A stretch of 64,000 nt of DNA. It comes from Eudromia elegans. Its lineage: Eukaryota > Chordata > Aves > Tinamiformes > Tinamidae. The notes under the pieces are model-generated. The model was not told where the DNA came from. It did not search any database and saw only the letters and a program-made list of their open reading frames with translations. The stretch covers positions 1,973,708 through 2,037,707 of the forward strand of contig PTEX01000055.1 of assembly GCA_003342815.1 (NCBI GenBank), given 5' to 3'. Below are positions 62,701 through 64,000 of this stretch, piece by piece. A program made the translations under genes and the position numbers. Every line of letters starts with the position of its first letter. The first letter of the stretch is position 1.

Positions 62701-63539
62701 GAAAGTTTTGAGGAGAATTTGAAACTGTTAACCTGTGTTGTCAGGAAATTCCATAGGAAAAGGTAACAGTTTGTTTTTGTGTCCTTTAACTGAGTTGTTC
62801 TGTGAGCTTGGTCTAGTGCTGATGCATCTGAGTTGAACATACTGATTTAATTTCCCTCATTTTAATAATGACTTCTAAAACATGGCATTTCTCTGAGTCT
62901 TGAAAGTTTAGTTTAGATTTACAATATTCTATGAGCTAATTATTCATCTCAAGAAGCTTTCAGTTTTGCGAAGACATGTTTCAATTGAGTGTGCTACACG
63001 TGTAATATCCTTTGCTATGATGTTAGTTAAGAATGGCTACTAGGCAGCTGGTACGTGCTTTTAACTGTTCTTTTAGGAACTTTTGAACTGATTTTAATGT
63101 TGTTAAAATTGCTTATTTTGATGGAGCATAGTATGAGGATATGAGGACACACCACTTAATTGCAAGTAATTAGAATAAAGTTAGAGTTTACCAAGAAGAG
63201 ACTATAATTCTTTGTATTGTTTTTTTTAACTGTTTGCAGCGTCTTAGAGTTAGAGATGGTATGAGGTTGATGGACTTTTCATCATACATGTTGTAACTGT
63301 TCTTATATACCGGCATATTAAATAGCATGAGTAAAAGTTATACTAGTAGAGACAAATGACTGTTTGAAATTTGCCTGCTAGTTATATTTTAGTTTGCAGC
63401 ACAACACTGAAGTTAAGCTGCTAATGTGTGAAAATTTCCCAGACCAGTAGTGTCTGTTTTCTGCAGCATGTTTTACTCAACTCATGATGTTTGTCTAAAT
63501 CTTAATTTGTAGTCTCTATTATTTTGTGAAGATGATAGG

Positions 63540-63997
63540 AATCTTATTTGTTTAATGCGTTGGGCATTTCATTAATAGCGGAGGAATGGGTAAAGTGCGT
63601 GCTTGCCATGCTTTGAGCGTGGAGCGATGCATGCAGACTGCAGGTCCACATAGCACAGTATTAAAAATGATGTGGTTTCCTCACTAGCACTGCTAGTGCT
63701 GCTGCATCAGCAATAGCTGCAAACAGAAGCGATCCTAATGGGGAAGCCTGTTAAAGTTGTGACGAATAAAAACAACTATTTCTTTGCCAAGCAAGCATGC
63801 TAACAGTACTAGATGAGAAAAAGCATGAATTACGATGTTCCACCAGTAATAAAGCTCTTGAAAGCTTTCTGTTGACATTTACGGGAAGAGAACAGACTGA
63901 GTATGCTCTTATTTGTTTTGGAAGTCAGTTTCATGCAAACCTTAAGCTGCCCAAAGAAGGAGTTTTGCATTCTTTTCTTGCAAAAAGAAATGATTAA
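63540..63997. promoter_or_regulatory. Candidate conserved block at the window end
   Basis: Unique sequence with retained CpGs (ATGCGTTGGG, ATAGCGGAGG, GTGCGTGC, GAGCGTGGAGCGATGC) and a 7-base stem hairpin CACTAGC-ACT-GCTAGTG at 63682-63698. A plus-strand open frame of 66 codons (63797-63997) has no recognisable family and no acceptor-like site at its start. It looks like a regulatory element of QKI intron 1. An unrecognised exon is less likely. Confidence 0.25.
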
Positions 63998-64000
63998 ACT

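Larger units (their letters stand above)
39688..64000 (+). other. QKI: QKI intron 1 (5' part, open at the window end)
   Basis: More than 24.3 kb follow the donor without a recognisable second exon. No frame shows the expected continuation of QUA1 (Glu-Ile-Ser-Arg) or the KH GPRG signature. Known QKI genes have a very long first intron, so this fits. The first 0.9 kb is still CpG island and the rest is AT-rich, with T-rich tracts and microsatellites. I recognise no CR1 copy in it, unlike the distal upstream flank. Open frames in the intron are short and lack family signatures. Confidence 0.85.

Noticed and set aside
1..64000. CRISPR arrays, rRNA or tRNA genes, riboswitches, bacterial operons, intact endogenous retrovirus
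   Set aside because: None was seen. The window is animal nuclear DNA, and I found no tRNA-like cloverleaf, LTR pair or retroviral gene signature by reading.

Overview
This window looks like bird nuclear DNA. It carries three fragments of chicken-repeat-1 (CR1) type LINEs. Two of them end in the ATTCTATG direct repeats usual for avian CR1. The rest is mostly single-copy, AT-rich sequence with few interspersed repeats. The only protein-coding gene I can support is the first coding exon of QKI (Quaking, a STAR-family KH-domain RNA-binding protein) on the + strand at 39546-39687. The exon sits in a GC-rich CpG island (about 38.04-40.65 kb) that is interrupted by a 268-base assembly gap (38466-38733).

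Layout. From 1 to about 38.0 kb is upstream intergenic sequence. It holds a short + strand CR1 3' end (2.50-2.73 kb), an unexplained GC-rich ORF-dense patch (4.6-5.9 kb), a 1.37-kb minus-strand CR1 copy with RT-domain remnants (12.80-14.17 kb), a further minus-strand CR1 fragment (15.78-16.26 kb), homopolymer and dinucleotide tracts, purine-rich one-strand stretches, and several segments that look like conserved non-coding elements. From 38.04 to 39.55 kb lies the QKI promoter and an ATG-free 5' leader. Exon 1 ends in a consensus donor at 39688. Everything from 39688 to 64000 is read as the 5' part of a very long QKI intron 1. I saw no exon 2 and no recognisable CR1 copy there. The intron does contain a perfect 20-bp minisatellite, a TTTA microsatellite, a CTCF-like site, four bipartite QKI-recognition-like motifs, and several GC-richer blocks that could be intronic enhancers.

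How it works together. The region is organised around one regulated gene. QKI controls pre-mRNA splicing, mRNA stability and circular-RNA formation, and its level is dosage sensitive. A large repeat-poor first intron and a repeat-poor upstream flank would fit a landscape of distal regulatory elements, but this is inference. I found no bacterial-type features, CRISPR array, rRNA or tRNA gene, no intact mobile element and no convincing new protein system. The most specific observation is that unspliced reading across the exon 1 donor stays open for 160 further codons and turns codon 48 (Glu in spliced QKI) into Gly.
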